A stretch of DNA of 64,000 nucleotides from Roseibium sp. Sym1. GTDB taxonomy: Bacteria > Pseudomonadota > Alphaproteobacteria > Rhizobiales > Stappiaceae. Position numbers and translations under genes: made by a program. The stretch covers positions 310,001-374,000 of the forward strand of contig NZ_CP114786.1 in assembly GCF_027359675.1 (NCBI RefSeq). Direction: 5' to 3'. Shown here piece by piece: positions 17,483 to 26,408 of the stretch; within the stretch, counting starts at the first letter, position 1, and every line of letters starts with the position of its first letter. The notes beneath the pieces were generated by a model. That model was not told the origin of the DNA and did not search any database. It was given only the letters and a program-made list of their open reading frames with translations.

Positions 17483-19720
17483 TTGGTCACGAGGTTCATC
17501 GCCTTCGTTTCAGGATTGCTCGTCGTGGCAGCCAGCCTCTACGGGGCCTATCTGGTTTATTCCATCTATCGGGCTCCGGCGCGAATTGCGGAATCCAGCA
17601 AGACCATGCGCATGACGGATTCGATGCGCCTGAGCTTCAAGGTCGCCCTGTTGTCTCAACGTAGCGCAGAGGCATATCTTCTTGCGGTCCAGACTGGCGA
17701 CAGTGACCTTCTTCAAGACGCACAGAACCTTGCAAAAGCATCGATCGGCTTTGTCTTCAACGACTTTGCCGACAAGGAAAACCTTGTCGAAAAGGCGGTC
17801 CCCCTGCTGCGGCAGAACCTGTCGTTGATGCAGACTGCGGGTCTGGATCCATCTCCGGATGTCCTGGAAACCCTCCGGGCCAACACCCGCGAGGTCTACA
17901 AGGCGGCGGAACAGATCGAAGAAGACATCTGGGTAACGTTCCAGAGGGAGTTTATCGAGTTCCAGACGAACGAAACGCGGCTCCGCATTCAATACCAGAT
18001 CATGATCGTGGCCGCCGTTGTCGTCTCGCTGATCCTGCTGGCCGTTTTTTTCCGCCAACGCAGCCTGAACCGGGAACTGCGCGAAAGTGATGCCGGCTTG
18101 AGGGAAAGCGAACGGCAATTGCGGGAGGCCCAGTCCATGGCCCGGCTCGGCAATTGGACCGTCGACATGAAAACCTTTGCAGCGCACTGGTCAGAAGAAG
18201 AATACCGGCTGCTCGGATACGAGCCCGGGGAAGTGAAACCGACCGCCAAGACCTTCATTAAAGTCGTACATCCGGAAGACCGGGACAGTGTTTACCAGGA
18301 AATGCAACGGTCGGTGAAACCGGGGCAGGAGAAGACGCCGTTTCGGGTCGTGCACAGGGTGAATACTCCGGAAGGCACGAGATATCTCGAGCAACATGGA
18401 CAGGTCGAGCTGGATGAGGCCGAGCAACCGGTCCGCATGGTCGGCACGACGACCGACATCACCGAACTTCGAAGCCATCAGCTTGAGCTCGAGCACTACC
18501 GTGACCAACTGGAGAACCTGGTCGAGGAGCGCACGCGCGACCTGGAAAAGGAGATCAGCGACCGGCGCAAGGTCCAGGAGGACCTGCGCAAGAGCGAAAC
18601 CAGATTGCGTCAAATCCTGGACAGTTCATCGGCGGGCATCTCGATCCTGCGCATGAACCCGATCCGGCGCATCTACGCCAACCAGCGTTTTCTCGAGTTC
18701 TTCCATGCGGACACCCCTGAGCACCTGGACGCATACGGCTTTGAAAACACCTTTGTGCTTGCCAAGGACCTGGAAACCGCGGGGGCCTGCGTTGAAAGCG
18801 GAGAAGGTTTTCAACGTTTCGTCATGGAACGGCGCAGGGTGGATGACACCACCTGGTGGGGACTGCATGATGCCATTCCCATCGAATTCGAGGACGCGCC
18901 CGCCACCATTGTCTGGCACTATGACATCACAGACCAGAAACTGGCGGAAAAGGAACTTGTGCAGACAGAGAAACTGGCTTCGCTCGGAGGTCTCGTTGCC
19001 GGGCTGGCTCACGAGGTCAACACGCCGATCGGCGTGGGACTGACAGCGGCAACCTTCATGGAGGAGAAGGTGGCGGACATCGGCACGCAGGTCGAGCAGG
19101 AGAGCCTGACACGGCGCGGCCTCGACGAGTTTCTCGATCTGGCGGGCCAGTCCTCAAAGATCATTGTCGCCAATCTCCACCGCGCCTCGGATCTGGTGCG
19201 GAGTTTCAAACAGGTTGCCGTCGACCAGTCCAGCGACGAACTGCGCACCTTCAAGCTTGTCGACTATCTCGATGAAGTCATGCTCAGCCTTCTGCCCCAG
19301 ACCAAGAAGACGCCGCACACGATCGCCGTGGCCGGCGACCGGGACATTGTCATGACAAGTTTTCCGGGCGCCCTGTCGCAGATTATCACCAACCTTGTCA
19401 TGAATTCGCTGACCCACGCCTTTGACGACGGCGAGAGCGGTGAGATCAGGATTGTCTCCTCACTGTCCGGTCAAAGTGCCCACATTCATTACAGCGACAC
19501 CGGCAAGGGTGTTGCTCCGGACGTTCTGAACCGGATTTTTGACCCCTTTTACACGACCAGGCGCGGCAGCGGCGGCAGCGGCCTTGGCATGCATATCGTC
19601 TACAATCTGGCAACAAGGAAACTGGGCGGCACCGTCGTTTGCGAAAGCACGCCCGGACAGGGGATCTCGGTACATCTCACGGTCCCCCTGAGCCAGGCGC
19701 AGCCTCAGGACAGCAAATGA
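17483..19720 (+). CDS. Membrane-bound PAS hybrid-free sensor histidine kinase
   Basis: A 745-residue kinase. Membrane segments at about 5-27 and 171-190 flank an all-helical periplasmic domain of about 145 residues. Next come a short coiled coil, a PAS domain (about 212-330, REAQSMARLGNWTVD to TTTDITELR), a second coiled coil (331-375) and a second PAS-like domain (375-485). The catalytic core has H-box His510 in LAHEVNTP, N-box TNLVMNSLTHAF and G-boxes DTGKGV and GSGGSGLGM. TTG 17483 is the start, with ATGGAG upstream and only 3 bases after the preceding stop. Its stop overlaps the response-regulator gene as ATGA, which predicts the cognate pair. Confidence 0.88.
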   Translation: MVTRFIAFVSGLLVVAASLYGAYLVYSIYRAPARIAESSKTMRMTDSMRLSFKVALLSQRSAEAYLLAVQTGDSDLLQDAQNLAKASIGFVFNDFADKENLVEKAVPLLRQNLSLMQTAGLDPSPDVLETLRANTREVYKAAEQIEEDIWVTFQREFIEFQTNETRLRIQYQIMIVAAVVVSLILLAVFFRQRSLNRELRESDAGLRESERQLREAQSMARLGNWTVDMKTFAAHWSEEEYRLLGYEPGEVKPTAKTFIKVVHPEDRDSVYQEMQRSVKPGQEKTPFRVVHRVNTPEGTRYLEQHGQVELDEAEQPVRMVGTTTDITELRSHQLELEHYRDQLENLVEERTRDLEKEISDRRKVQEDLRKSETRLRQILDSSSAGISILRMNPIRRIYANQRFLEFFHADTPEHLDAYGFENTFVLAKDLETAGACVESGEGFQRFVMERRRVDDTTWWGLHDAIPIEFEDAPATIVWHYDITDQKLAEKELVQTEKLASLGGLVAGLAHEVNTPIGVGLTAATFMEEKVADIGTQVEQESLTRRGLDEFLDLAGQSSKIIVANLHRASDLVRSFKQVAVDQSSDELRTFKLVDYLDEVMLSLLPQTKKTPHTIAVAGDRDIVMTSFPGALSQIITNLVMNSLTHAFDDGESGEIRIVSSLSGQSAHIHYSDTGKGVAPDVLNRIFDPFYTTRRGSGGSGLGMHIVYNLATRKLGGTVVCESTPGQGISVHLTVPLSQAQPQDSK

Positions 19721-21258
19721 ACAGTCGGAACGAAAAGATCCTGTATTCGGAAGATCCGGGCCTTGTGGAAGATTTCGGCAGGCCCTGGAAAATCATGCTG
19801 GTCGATGACGAGCAGTCCATTCATGACGTGACCCGCCTCGCCCTGTCGGGTTTTTCCTTTGACAACCGGCCCCTCGAGTTCGTCTCGGTCTATTCCGGTG
19901 AGGAAGCCCGGAAAACCATCCTGGACCACCCCGACACGGCGCTGATCCTGCTGGACGTGGTGATGGAGAGCGAAACCGCCGGACTGGACGTGGCGCAATT
20001 CATCCGCGAGGAAGCCGGCAATTCCGCCGTACGCATCGTACTGCGCACCGGCCAGCCCGGTCAGGCGCCGGAGCGGGATGTCATCGCGCGCTACGACATC
20101 AACGACTACAAGGAAAAGACCGAACTGACCTCCCGCAAGCTGTCGACGCTGATGTATGCGTCGCTGCGCTCGTATCGGGACATCGTCGAGCTGGAAAAAA
20201 ACAAGCGCGGCCTGGAAGCCGTCATTGAGGCCTCGGCGCAGGTGTTCGAGCTGCAAACGAAGGAGAACCTGGCGGAAGTCGTTCTGGAGCAACTCAGTAA
20301 CTTGCTGCACGAACAATGTGACCTGTCGGTCGACGACACCAGTGCCTTTGCGGCCCAGGGCTGTGAGCAATCCGCGACGATCGTCGCCGCCACGGGTTGC
20401 TACGCGCCACATGTGGGCAGTGATCCGACCCGTATCCGGGACGTCCCGGCATTGCAGGACTTCAAGGCCGCACTGTCTTGCAGCCGGAGCGAGATCGCTT
20501 CGGGTCACTATACCGCCGTCATCAAGTGCCGCGACGGGATCAAGCGGTTGCTGCACGTGAAAGCGCCTTTCGATGAGCCCACTGATCTGACCAGGTCATT
20601 GCTGAAGCTCTTTGAGCGCAATGTCGCCATCGCCTGCGAAAACATGGACCTTGTCCACGAGTCCGAGCAAACCCAGATCGAAATGGTCGATATTCTTGGC
20701 GAAACCATCGAAACCCGGTCCCTGGAAACCGGGCACCATGTCCAGAGAGTCGCGGAAATCAGCAAGTTGATCGCCCTGGAATACGGTTTGCCGGAAGACG
20801 AAGCGGAAATCATCCGCCTGGCATCGCCGCTTCACGATATCGGCAAGATCGGAGTACCCGATGCCATCCTCAACAAGCCCGGCAAGCTGACCGACGCCGA
20901 ATGGTCAGTCATGAAGACCCACAGCATGCTCGGATACGACCTTCTGAAATCGTCAAGCCGGAAGGTCTTGCAGGCCGGCGCGGTCATCGCCCGTGATCAT
21001 CACGAGAAATGGGCCGGCGGTGGTTACCCGGCCAACAGGACCGGCGCAGACATTCATCTTTATGGGCGGATTACAGCGATCGCCGATGTTTTCGACGCGC
21101 TCGGCAGCGAGCGTTGCTACAAGAAGGCCTGGCCGCTCGAAGACATTCTTGAGCTGTTGCGCAAGGAACGTGGCCGCCACTTCCAACCGGAACTGGTCGA
21201 CATTCTGCTCGCAAATATCGATGCGATCGTCGAGATTTGCGAGCAGAAAAAGGACTGA
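19717..21258 (+). CDS. Response regulator with DUF3369-like middle and HD-GYP output domain
   Basis: A 513-residue protein. The receiver (about 25-150) has acidic pocket VDDE and phosphoacceptor Asp80 in LILLDVVM. A middle domain (about 160-320) resembles DUF3369. The C-terminal HD-GYP domain has HD at 373-374 (SPLHDIGKIG), HHEKW at 428-432 and GGYP at 435-438. The HD-GYP residues look intact, so degradation of cyclic di-GMP is expected, controlled by phosphorylation from the preceding kinase. In the last motif the usual D-G-S/T-G-Y-P reads A-G-G-G-Y-P. ATG 19717 overlaps the kinase stop as ATGA. Confidence 0.9.
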   Translation: MNSRNEKILYSEDPGLVEDFGRPWKIMLVDDEQSIHDVTRLALSGFSFDNRPLEFVSVYSGEEARKTILDHPDTALILLDVVMESETAGLDVAQFIREEAGNSAVRIVLRTGQPGQAPERDVIARYDINDYKEKTELTSRKLSTLMYASLRSYRDIVELEKNKRGLEAVIEASAQVFELQTKENLAEVVLEQLSNLLHEQCDLSVDDTSAFAAQGCEQSATIVAATGCYAPHVGSDPTRIRDVPALQDFKAALSCSRSEIASGHYTAVIKCRDGIKRLLHVKAPFDEPTDLTRSLLKLFERNVAIACENMDLVHESEQTQIEMVDILGETIETRSLETGHHVQRVAEISKLIALEYGLPEDEAEIIRLASPLHDIGKIGVPDAILNKPGKLTDAEWSVMKTHSMLGYDLLKSSSRKVLQAGAVIARDHHEKWAGGGYPANRTGADIHLYGRITAIADVFDALGSERCYKKAWPLEDILELLRKERGRHFQPELVDILLANIDAIVEICEQKKD

Positions 21259-21302
21259 GACCGCCCGTACCGCCTCTTCATCCCGCGGGTCGGCGACCGG
21301 CG

Positions 21303-21836
21303 TTATTCGGCGGCGACGGCGATATCACGCTGGGACCGGCGTGCCCAGGGGCGCGTGCCTTCCGGGATTTCGTCGACCGTACCGACAGGCTGCAGGTATT
21401 TGGTGACCTCAGGCCACTCGCCGGCCTTCAGCGCCTTCAGCACTTCCGGCTTGGTGATGTCGAACGTCGTCACCCCGCAGCGGCGGGCGAGCGGCACCTG
21501 GTCGAGGATGTATTTGCCCACGGCGCGGATATCGCCCTTGTAGCCGATCTGCTCGCGCAGGACGCGTGCGGCGGAAAAACCGCGGCCGTCGGCGAAACTC
21601 GGAAAATCGACCGCCACCAGTGCCAGACGGTCCAGATAGGGTTCGACCGGCTCGACATCATCACCGGCCTCGACGATCACCGCCGTCTTGCCGCCGCGTG
21701 AAAGGTAGGCATCGGGATCCGCCAGAAACAGCGTCAACGGCACCAGCGCATCCCCGGGAACGGAGGCCCCCGTTTCGGCATCGGCCGTTTCCCAGTTTTC
21801 CTCGACGAATTCGCCGTCCGTGTAAATCGTTGCCAT
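21303..21836 (-). CDS. DUF934 protein of the sulfate-assimilation operon
   Basis: A 177-residue cytoplasmic protein, last in the cys operon, 34 bases after cysH. The family core is VDFPSFADGRGFSAARVLREQIGYKG followed by DIRAVGKYILDQVPLARRCG. DUF934 genes accompany cysI/cysH widely in proteobacteria, but no biochemical activity is established. ATG 21836 is preceded by GAGGACGCGAAGA; five upstream in-frame codons are not needed. It converges on the HD-GYP gene with a 44-base gap. Family assignment is secure; function unknown. Confidence 0.88.
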   Translation of the reverse strand: MATIYTDGEFVEENWETADAETGASVPGDALVPLTLFLADPDAYLSRGGKTAVIVEAGDDVEPVEPYLDRLALVAVDFPSFADGRGFSAARVLREQIGYKGDIRAVGKYILDQVPLARRCGVTTFDITKPEVLKALKAGEWPEVTKYLQPVGTVDEIPEGTRPWARRSQRDIAVAAE

Positions 21837-21870
21837 TCTTCGCGTCCTCAAACTTCAATACGGTCAGCGG

Positions 21871-22632
21871 TCAAATGCCGCTGCCGTCAAATTCCTTGCC
21901 ATGGGTCGGCCAGTGAATGCCGCATTCCGTCTTGTCCTGGCCGCGCCAGCGACCGGCGCGCGGGTCCTCGCCCGGCGCCACCTTGCTGGTGCAGGGCATG
22001 CAGCCGATGGACGGATACCCTTGCGCGACCAGCGGATGCGGCGGCAGATCATGTGCCTTGGCATAGTCCAGGATTTCCGTAGCCGTCCAATCCGCCAGCG
22101 GATTGACCTTCACCCGGCCCTCGTCGATCTCGAAGACCTCAAGGTCGGCGCGTGTCGAACTCTGATGGCGTTTGCGGCCGGAGATCCAGGCCTCGAAACC
22201 GCTCAGCGCCCGTTCCAGCGGCACCACCTTGCGGATATGGCAGCAGGCGTCGGTGTCGCTCATCCAGAGCATGCCGGCAGGATCCGCCTCGGCCAGATCT
22301 TCCTTTTCCGGCTTGAACGTACGCACGTCGGTCAGGCCCAGCTTCTCGATCAGTTCGTCGCGGTAGAGGAGCGTTGCCGGAAACAGCTTGACGGTGTCGA
22401 TAAACAACACCGGCGTCGACGGATCGATCTGGGCGACCATGTGCAGAAGCACGGCGGAATCCGCGCCGAAACTCGACACCATCGCGATGTCGTCCGCGAA
22501 CTGATGGCGGATGGCCGCCATCAGGATTTCCTGTGCGGTCATGTGTTCGAACTGGGCATTGTGCGCGGCGACTTCCGCCTGCAGTCCCAGTTCCGGGTCA
22601 ACGCCTAGGCTGAATGTCTCATGCAGCGCCAT
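21871..22632 (-). CDS. cysH: Adenylyl-sulfate (APS) reductase, thioredoxin-dependent
   Basis: A 253-residue reductase that converts APS (or PAPS) to sulfite in the cytoplasm. The modified P-loop SSFGADS is at 53-59 and the catalytic cysteine at 237 in ECGIH. Two cysteine pairs, Cys130-Cys131 (ACCHIRK) and Cys211-Cys214 (CMPC), are the [4Fe-4S] ligands. These pairs distinguish the plant/bacterial APS-reductase group from cluster-free PAPS reductases. The start at 22632 overlaps the cysI end by 14 bases. The frame extends to 22743 without a better start. Confidence 0.92.
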   Translation of the reverse strand: MALHETFSLGVDPELGLQAEVAAHNAQFEHMTAQEILMAAIRHQFADDIAMVSSFGADSAVLLHMVAQIDPSTPVLFIDTVKLFPATLLYRDELIEKLGLTDVRTFKPEKEDLAEADPAGMLWMSDTDACCHIRKVVPLERALSGFEAWISGRKRHQSSTRADLEVFEIDEGRVKVNPLADWTATEILDYAKAHDLPPHPLVAQGYPSIGCMPCTSKVAPGEDPRAGRWRGQDKTECGIHWPTHGKEFDGSGI

Positions 22633-24277
22633 AAAGGGCCTCCTTGAAGGGCGCCTCCCCGATCCGCCGATAGGCTTCCAGGAAGGTCTCTTCTTTTCCG
22701 ACACGCAGGCCGAGATAGGTATCGACCAGCTTCTCGATTGCATCGATCACTTCTTCCGAGGAGAAGCCGCGGCCGATGATTTCGCCGATGGACGCGTTTT
22801 CATTGGCCGAACCGCCAAGCGTCACCTGGTAGAATTCCTCGCCCTTCTTTTCCAGGCCGAGAATGCCGATGTGACCGACATGGTGGTGGCCACAGGCATT
22901 GATGCAGCCCGAGATCTTGATCTTCAGCTCACCGATTTCCGCCTGACGCTCGGCCGTACCGAAGCGCTCGGAAATCCGCTGTGCCACCGGAATCGACCGG
23001 GCCGTCGCGAGCGCGCAGTAATCCATGCCCGGGCAGGCGATGATGTCGGTGATGAGACCGGCATTGCCTTCGGCGATCTCGGCGGCGACCAGCCGGTCGA
23101 ACAGCGCCGGAAGGTCATCCAGCTTCACATGCGGCAGGATGACGTTCTGCTCGTGGCTGATGCGCAGCTCGTCATGCCCGAATGTTTCGGCCAGCTCCGC
23201 GATCACGTCCATCTGGTGATCGGACGCATCGCCCGGAATGCCGCCGATCGGCTTCATCGACAGGGTCACGGACGTATAGCCCGGCACCCGGTGCGGGTTG
23301 AGATTGTGGGCCACGAACTGGGCGAAGGCGGCATCGGATGCCTTGCGCTCTTCCACGGCCTGCGACGACGCCGATCCGACTTCCAGCGGCGGCGGCGCGA
23401 AATAGGCCTCGATGCGGCGGACTTCCTCATCCGGCAGGCGCAGGACGCCGAAACGGATCTTCTCGAATTCGGCCTCGATATCCGCCTTCAGCTCGTCCAG
23501 GCCGGTCTCGTGCACCAGAATCTTGATACGGGCCTTGTACTTGTTGTCGCGGCGGCCATAGCGGTTGTAGACGCGCAGGATCGCTTCCGAATAGGCCAGG
23601 AGGTCCTCTTCGGGCAGGAAGTCGCGCACCTTGCGGCCGATCATCGGCGTGCGGCCGAGACCACCACCGACAAAGACCTCGAAGCCGATTTCACCGGCAT
23701 CGTTGCGGATCAGCTGCAGGCCGATGTCATGCACCTGGACGGCGGCGCGGTCGTTCGGCGCGCCGGTGATGGCAATCTTGAACTTGCGCGGCAGGAACGA
23801 GAACTCCGGATGCAGCGACGACCACTGGCGCAGGATTTCCGCATAGGGGCGCGGGTCGGCGATCTCGTCGGCGGCGGCACCGGCGAAATGGTCCGCGGTC
23901 ACGTTGCGGATGCAGTTGCCCGAGGTCTGGATGGCGTGCATTTCCACTTCCGCCAGCTCTTCAAGGATCTTCGGCGTGTCTTCCAGCTTCGGCCAGTTGA
24001 ACTGGATGTTCTGGCGCGTGGTGAAATGACCGTAGCCCTTGTCGTAGGTGCGGGCGATATGGGCCAGCTTGCGCATCTGACGGCCGTTGAGCGTGCCATA
24101 GGGAATGGCGACGCGCAGCATGTAGGCATGGAGCTGCAGGTAGAGCCCGTTCATCAGCCGCAGCGGCTTGAATTCGTCCTCGGACAATTCCCCGGCGAGG
24201 CGCCGGCGGACCTGATCCTTGAACTGCTCGGTGCGCTGGTTGACGAAACTGGCGTCGAATTCATCGTAACGGTACAT
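22619..24277 (-). CDS. cysI: Sulfite reductase hemoprotein subunit (nitrite/sulfite reductase family)
   Basis: A 552-residue siroheme and [4Fe-4S] enzyme reducing sulfite to sulfide. The two-fold ferredoxin-like repeats are present, with TSGNCIRNVTADH in the siroheme site. Cluster ligands are Cys415 and Cys421 (CPGMDYC) and Cys458 and Cys462 (CINAC), the CX5C/CX3C pattern of the family. No flavoprotein CysJ gene is adjacent, so electrons probably come from ferredoxin or an unlinked reductase. Siroheme would be supplied by the cysG product encoded in the same operon. ATG 24277 starts MYRYDEFDASF. Confidence 0.92.
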   Translation of the reverse strand: MYRYDEFDASFVNQRTEQFKDQVRRRLAGELSEDEFKPLRLMNGLYLQLHAYMLRVAIPYGTLNGRQMRKLAHIARTYDKGYGHFTTRQNIQFNWPKLEDTPKILEELAEVEMHAIQTSGNCIRNVTADHFAGAAADEIADPRPYAEILRQWSSLHPEFSFLPRKFKIAITGAPNDRAAVQVHDIGLQLIRNDAGEIGFEVFVGGGLGRTPMIGRKVRDFLPEEDLLAYSEAILRVYNRYGRRDNKYKARIKILVHETGLDELKADIEAEFEKIRFGVLRLPDEEVRRIEAYFAPPPLEVGSASSQAVEERKASDAAFAQFVAHNLNPHRVPGYTSVTLSMKPIGGIPGDASDHQMDVIAELAETFGHDELRISHEQNVILPHVKLDDLPALFDRLVAAEIAEGNAGLITDIIACPGMDYCALATARSIPVAQRISERFGTAERQAEIGELKIKISGCINACGHHHVGHIGILGLEKKGEEFYQVTLGGSANENASIGEIIGRGFSSEEVIDAIEKLVDTYLGLRVGKEETFLEAYRRIGEAPFKEALYGAA

Positions 24278-24349
24278 GTTCTGCTCCTTGCCGGGCGCTG
24301 CCATGCGCATTTCTGCGTCTTGGGCGCTGCCCTGACCTTTCTGTCTCGA

Positions 24350-24649
24350 TCAGGCCGAAACGGCCTGGGCCTGCTTGCCGAATTGCGGATGGGTGGTTGG
24401 CCCCTTGGCGCGGATCTTCTCGCGCAGGCGCACCGGCACGATGACCCCGTCCTCGACGGTGATGTCCATCTCGTAGACCCCGACGACTTCCTGGTTCTTT
24501 TCGGCCTCCGCCCCCTCGGCCAGGCCTTCGGCGACGGCTTCCTTGCCTTCGAAGGTCCTTGCCAGCGTGATGCGTTCGACCCAGGCACCGCCTTTTGCGA
24601 GCCAGACAACATCGCCGTTCAGCAGGCGGTTGGCGGTAATGACTTTCAT
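24350..24649 (-). CDS. DUF2849 small protein of the sulfite-reductase operon
   Basis: A 99-residue soluble protein (MKVITANRLLNGDVVWL...). The N-terminal half looks like a small beta barrel (NGDVVWLAKGGAWVERI) and the C-terminal part reads EMDITVEDGVIVPVRLREKIRAKGP. This is the DUF2849 pattern. The family occurs almost only between cysG and cysI in alphaproteobacteria, and its function is not known; help in sulfite-reductase assembly or electron supply is only a guess. GTG 24658 is an alternative start three codons earlier. Confidence 0.85.
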   Translation of the reverse strand: MKVITANRLLNGDVVWLAKGGAWVERITLARTFEGKEAVAEGLAEGAEAEKNQEVVGVYEMDITVEDGVIVPVRLREKIRAKGPTTHPQFGKQAQAVSA

Positions 24650-24669
24650 TGCGTCCACTCTCTTACAAG

Positions 24670-26133
24670 TCAGGCCGCCACAACCCGTGCCGCGGCAAGC
24701 GGCACCAGGGGTTCGGCGTGTTCCATTGCGGCGTGGCCGACGGCCTCGCCGATCACAATCAGGACCGGACCGTCGATCTCCTCGCGGTTCGACAGCACCG
24801 CGAGTTCCGAAAGCGTTCCGGCAAACTGGCGTTCGTCCGGGTGGGCGGCGTTTTCAATGACGGCCACCGGAGTTTCGGAACTCAGGCCGGCGCCGATCAT
24901 CTTTTCGGCAACGGCGGCGGCGACCGTGCGGCCCATATAGACGGCAACGGTTGCGCCCTTCAGCGCCAGGCCGGCCCAGTCCGGCAGGGTTTCGGACCTT
25001 GCATTGTGTCCGGTCGCGAAAACGAGGTTGGAGGCGACGCCGCGAAGCGTCAGCGGAATCTGGGCCGAAGCGGCCGCGGCGAAGGCTGCAGTAACGCCGG
25101 GGACAACCTCGAAACCGACCCCGCCGCCGCGGAGCGCCTCCATTTCTTCCGCCGCCCGGCCGAAGATCATCGGATCTCCCGCCTTGAGGCGCACGACCTT
25201 CCGCCCCTTGCGGCCCAGGTCGACCAGCAGTTCGCAGATCTCGGACTGCCGCACCGAATGGGCGCCCTTGCGCTTGCCGACGGAGATCCGTTCGGCATCG
25301 CGCCGGCCCATGGCAACGACACCGGCCGGCACGAGGGCGTCATGCACGATCACGTCGGCTTCCTGCAGCAGGCGTTGGGCGCGCAGGGTCAAAAGGTCTT
25401 CCGCGCCCGGACCGGCACCGACGAGCCAGACAAAGCCCGGCTCGTCCGCCATCGAGTTGAGCAACCGCTGCGCTTCGGCGCGGGCGGTGCCCGTCTTGCC
25501 GGCATAGAGATTGGAAGCCACGGAACCGGAGAAGAACCGGGCCCAGAAGGTGCGGCGCAAGGTGCCGTCGCGGATCACCCTGGTGGCGGCATCGCGAAAG
25601 CTCTCGGCCAGGCGCGCCAGTTCGCCGGTTGCGCGCGGCAGCATCGCCTCGATGCGGGCGCGGATGTGGCGCGACAGCACCGGCCCGACACCGGTGGAGG
25701 TGATGGCCACAGCGATCGGGGCGCGGTTCACAAGAGCGCCGGTGTAAAAATCGCAAAGTTCCGGTTTGTCGACCGCGTTGACCGGCACGCCCAAAATCCG
25801 GGCGGCATCGACCACAGCCTTGTCGAGATCCCGGTCCTCGCGCGCGGAGAACACCAGCGCGGCCCCGTTCAGATGCGCCGGGCGGAAATCCTCGGCAACA
25901 TGTTCGGCCTCGAAAAGCGCGATGGCTTCGGCCAGATCGGCCTCGACAGTTTCAGCGACAACGACGATTTTTGCGTTGGTCTCCCCCAGAAGGCGCACCT
26001 TGGCAGCCGCCTCGCCGCCATGGCCGACAACCAGGACACGCTCGCCGGCCACCTTCATGAAGGCCGGAAACACGTCGAGCCGGTCCTGAGGCCGTTTCAG
26101 TGTTTTTTGCGTGTCGCCACGGCGGGGTGCCAT
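24670..26133 (-). CDS. cysG: Siroheme synthase (precorrin-2 dehydrogenase/ferrochelatase plus uroporphyrinogen methyltransferase)
   Basis: A 487-residue trifunctional enzyme that converts uroporphyrinogen III to siroheme. The N-terminal NAD-binding domain has GERVLVVGHGGEAAAKVRLL and the linker ITSTGVGPVLSRHIRARIE. The C-terminal SAM-dependent methyltransferase starts near residue 235 with VWLVGAGPGAEDLLTLRAQ and continues with RLKAGDPMIFGR and FEVVPGVTAA. ATG 26133 follows TTGGAG; a TTG five codons upstream is less likely. It is the first gene of the operon cysG-DUF2849-cysI-cysH-DUF934, providing cofactor for CysI. The operon promoter should lie in 26134-26408, opposite ialB. Confidence 0.93.
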   Translation of the reverse strand: MAPRRGDTQKTLKRPQDRLDVFPAFMKVAGERVLVVGHGGEAAAKVRLLGETNAKIVVVAETVEADLAEAIALFEAEHVAEDFRPAHLNGAALVFSAREDRDLDKAVVDAARILGVPVNAVDKPELCDFYTGALVNRAPIAVAITSTGVGPVLSRHIRARIEAMLPRATGELARLAESFRDAATRVIRDGTLRRTFWARFFSGSVASNLYAGKTGTARAEAQRLLNSMADEPGFVWLVGAGPGAEDLLTLRAQRLLQEADVIVHDALVPAGVVAMGRRDAERISVGKRKGAHSVRQSEICELLVDLGRKGRKVVRLKAGDPMIFGRAAEEMEALRGGGVGFEVVPGVTAAFAAAASAQIPLTLRGVASNLVFATGHNARSETLPDWAGLALKGATVAVYMGRTVAAAVAEKMIGAGLSSETPVAVIENAAHPDERQFAGTLSELAVLSNREEIDGPVLIVIGEAVGHAAMEHAEPLVPLAAARVVAA

Positions 26134-26408
26134 CTCAAGGGTCTCCAATCCCAGTGTGATGGACTTAATTTAGTGGCGTGCCGGTGGAAGCGCCGGGCAC
26201 CGCTTTTCAAAGCTGTGACGCCAAGCGGAATAGATTTTTCTGAAAGGCGGCTTTGACCAATTCCAATTCCCGGGCGCCCCCTGTTTCGACCTTCCACCCG
26301 GATTTTGCATGTATTCCGGCCTCCGCAAGCCGGGAACACCGGGTGACGAACCGGCCCTGAACCGGTAAGCCTTGCATTCGACGGGCAACACGAAACCAAC
26401 GAGCGATC

